Origin: Paludibacter sp.
GTDB taxonomy: Bacteria; Bacteroidota; Bacteroidia; Bacteroidales; Paludibacteraceae
Direction: 5' to 3'
Length of the DNA stretch: 64,000 nucleotides
Assembly (NCBI GenBank): GCA_028710415.1
Contig: JAQTUE010000010.1
Coordinates: 62,001-126,000 of the forward strand
Shown here: piece after piece, positions 63,284-64,000 of the stretch
How positions within the stretch are numbered: position 1 is the stretch's first letter
Layout of the letters: each line of letters opens with the position of its first letter
Program-made: the position numbers and the translations under genes
Notes under the pieces: generated by a model
Told to the model about the DNA's origin: nothing
Databases searched by the model: none
What the model saw: only the letters and a program-made list of their open reading frames with translations

Positions 63284-63332
63284 GATTGAAATATTAATAA
63301 TGTTAGATTCTTATCCAAAATTCAAATACAAA

Positions 63333-63480
63333 CTCTTTTGGCTAAAGCCAATTCCTAGTCCTCCTTTTCAAGAATGGGCTAAAGCCCAATCCTATTGATT
63401 TCGATTGTCGCTTCTGGTATCAATAGACTCCAGCTTTAGCTGGAGAAAATGAATTTAGTAATTGTATTGGCTTTAGCCAA
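63333..63480. repeat. 141-bp composite palindromic repeat (copy 2)
   Basis: Same order of hairpins as 62444-62584, with small differences (for example TTGTCGCTTCTGGTATCAAT against TTGCCGCTTCTTGAATCAAT). Its outer ends are a complete mirror pair, TTTGGCTAAAGCCAA and TTGGCTTTAGCCAAA. It occupies most of the gap 63284-63489. Confidence 0.85.
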
Positions 63481-63489
63481 AATGCCTCT

Positions 63490-63672
63490 TTAATTCCTGA
63501 TGAGAAGCGCAAGAACTGAAACTAATACACCCATGCTTCCTACAACAACAGGAACCAACCACATTTTACCAATATTCCTGGTGTTTGGTATCAGGTCTTT
63601 TTTCAATAGGATACCTACGGTTATTAAAATGATAGATAGAATGATGCTTTCAAGTTCTTTATTCATATACAT
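63490..63672 (-). CDS. Small membrane protein
   Basis: A 60-residue protein starting MYMNKELESIILSIILITVG with two membrane helices (about 9-24 and 37-57). The frame continues upstream to 63753 through CHDEGLVIILVRLFKNY, but this extension is unlike a natural N-terminus. It stands between an NTF2-type immunity gene and the palindromic repeat. No family recognised; a membrane immunity or accessory protein is possible. Confidence 0.45.
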   Translation of the reverse strand: MYMNKELESIILSIILITVGILLKKDLIPNTRNIGKMWLVPVVVGSMGVLVSVLALLIRN

Positions 63673-63786
63673 ATAGTTTTTAAACAATCTTACTAAAATA
63701 ATAACTAATCCCTCGTCGTGGCATCGCCGAACTTCACACTCTAAATTATACAATACGCCGAAATGGGGATATTGGACAAGATGAAA

Positions 63787-64000
63787 TCATTTTCCATGAA
63801 AAACGCTTAGTACTTTTCCGTCCTTTTTTTGTATTTTGATTACAGCTACTCCTCCTAAGAATCCTTTTGGTAGACTTCCTTCAACGATCCAAATGCCATT
63901 TTTTAGAACTGCATCAAATGGTTTTTCTTTATAAATTGCATCACCATAAATTGGCAACCAAACAGCAATAGCTATTCTTATTGCAGTAATTTTATCCGGA
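63787..64000 (-). CDS. NTF2-fold immunity protein, N-terminus outside the window
   Basis: The frame is open from the right edge and ends in TGA at 63787, giving 70 residues of the C-terminal part. It reads PDKITAIRIAIAVWLPIYGD, then KPFDAVLKNGIWIVEGSLPK, GFLGGVAVIKIQKKDGKVLS and VFHGK. The order helix with A-x-x-IYG, KP(F)xAxLxxxxWIVEGxLP, GGVAxIxIxKKDGK(V/I)L, HGK is the pattern of the NTF2 fold immunity family (Imm-NTF2-type) of polymorphic toxin systems. Its toxin would be encoded to the right of the window. No start codon is visible here, so the size of the missing part is unknown. Confidence 0.75.
   Translation of the reverse strand, partial: PDKITAIRIAIAVWLPIYGDAIYKEKPFDAVLKNGIWIVEGSLPKGFLGGVAVIKIQKKDGKVLSVFHGK

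Overview
The window comes from a Bacteroidota chromosome, most likely order Bacteroidales (a Paludibacter- or Dysgonomonas-like anaerobe is my guess; species cannot be read from the sequence). The signs are type IX secretion (T9SS) sorting tails on several secreted enzymes, a one-protein hybrid two-component regulator (HTCS), promoter-like TAnnTTTG boxes instead of sigma70 -10/-35 boxes, A-rich leaders without Shine-Dalgarno sequences, and a rnpA-yidD-hemD-DUF4271 gene group.

Bases 1-39000 are a pectin / rhamnogalacturonan utilisation locus. It holds two rhamnogalacturonan acetylesterases (one cut by the left edge), two GH3 enzymes, three CE8 pectin methylesterases, two GH28 polygalacturonases, a PL10 and a PL1 pectate lyase, a large GH2, a GH105 unsaturated-uronyl hydrolase, a GH43, an alpha/beta-hydrolase esterase and two parallel-beta-helix proteins resembling DUF4957/DUF5123. 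Together they could remove methyl and acetyl esters, cut the backbone by lysis and hydrolysis, trim neutral side chains and degrade unsaturated oligosaccharides. The HTCS (25602-30077, minus) lies between the two blocks of plus-strand genes and is the likely regulator. No SusC/SusD pair is present in the window. Some enzymes carry T9SS tails (surface) and others only a signal peptide (periplasm).

Bases 39200-58600 are mostly core genome: a RelE/ParE-type toxin-antitoxin pair, an ECF sigma operon, a split ThrE-type amino-acid exporter, a copper P-type ATPase that runs into a CopZ-like domain, a BD-FAE-like esterase, purine nucleoside phosphorylase, LpxK, YidD, RnpA, HemD, DUF4271, a LOG-family protein, an epimerase, a class-III aminotransferase (ArgD-like), a nucleoside kinase, an outer-membrane barrel protein and a Gfo/Idh/MocA oxidoreductase.

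Bases 58700-64000 are A+T-rich, all on the minus strand, and look like a decayed array of polymorphic-toxin C-terminal tips with their immunity genes. Short start-less coding fragments, several sharing a tip that reads like CRDSYSQRKGLTSVQ, lie directly before small unrelated exported or soluble proteins, sometimes with ATGA overlaps. The window ends inside an NTF2-fold immunity protein. A parent Rhs-like toxin would be expected beyond base 64000 on the minus strand.

Intergenic repeats are prominent: a 342-bp tandem array of hairpins (1740-3300), two G-rich minisatellite hairpins (24971 and 46060), C-rich inverted repeats (25358), a long imperfect inverted repeat (53460) and two copies of a 141-bp composite palindrome (62444 and 63333). 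I found no tRNA, rRNA, CRISPR array or recognisable transposase.
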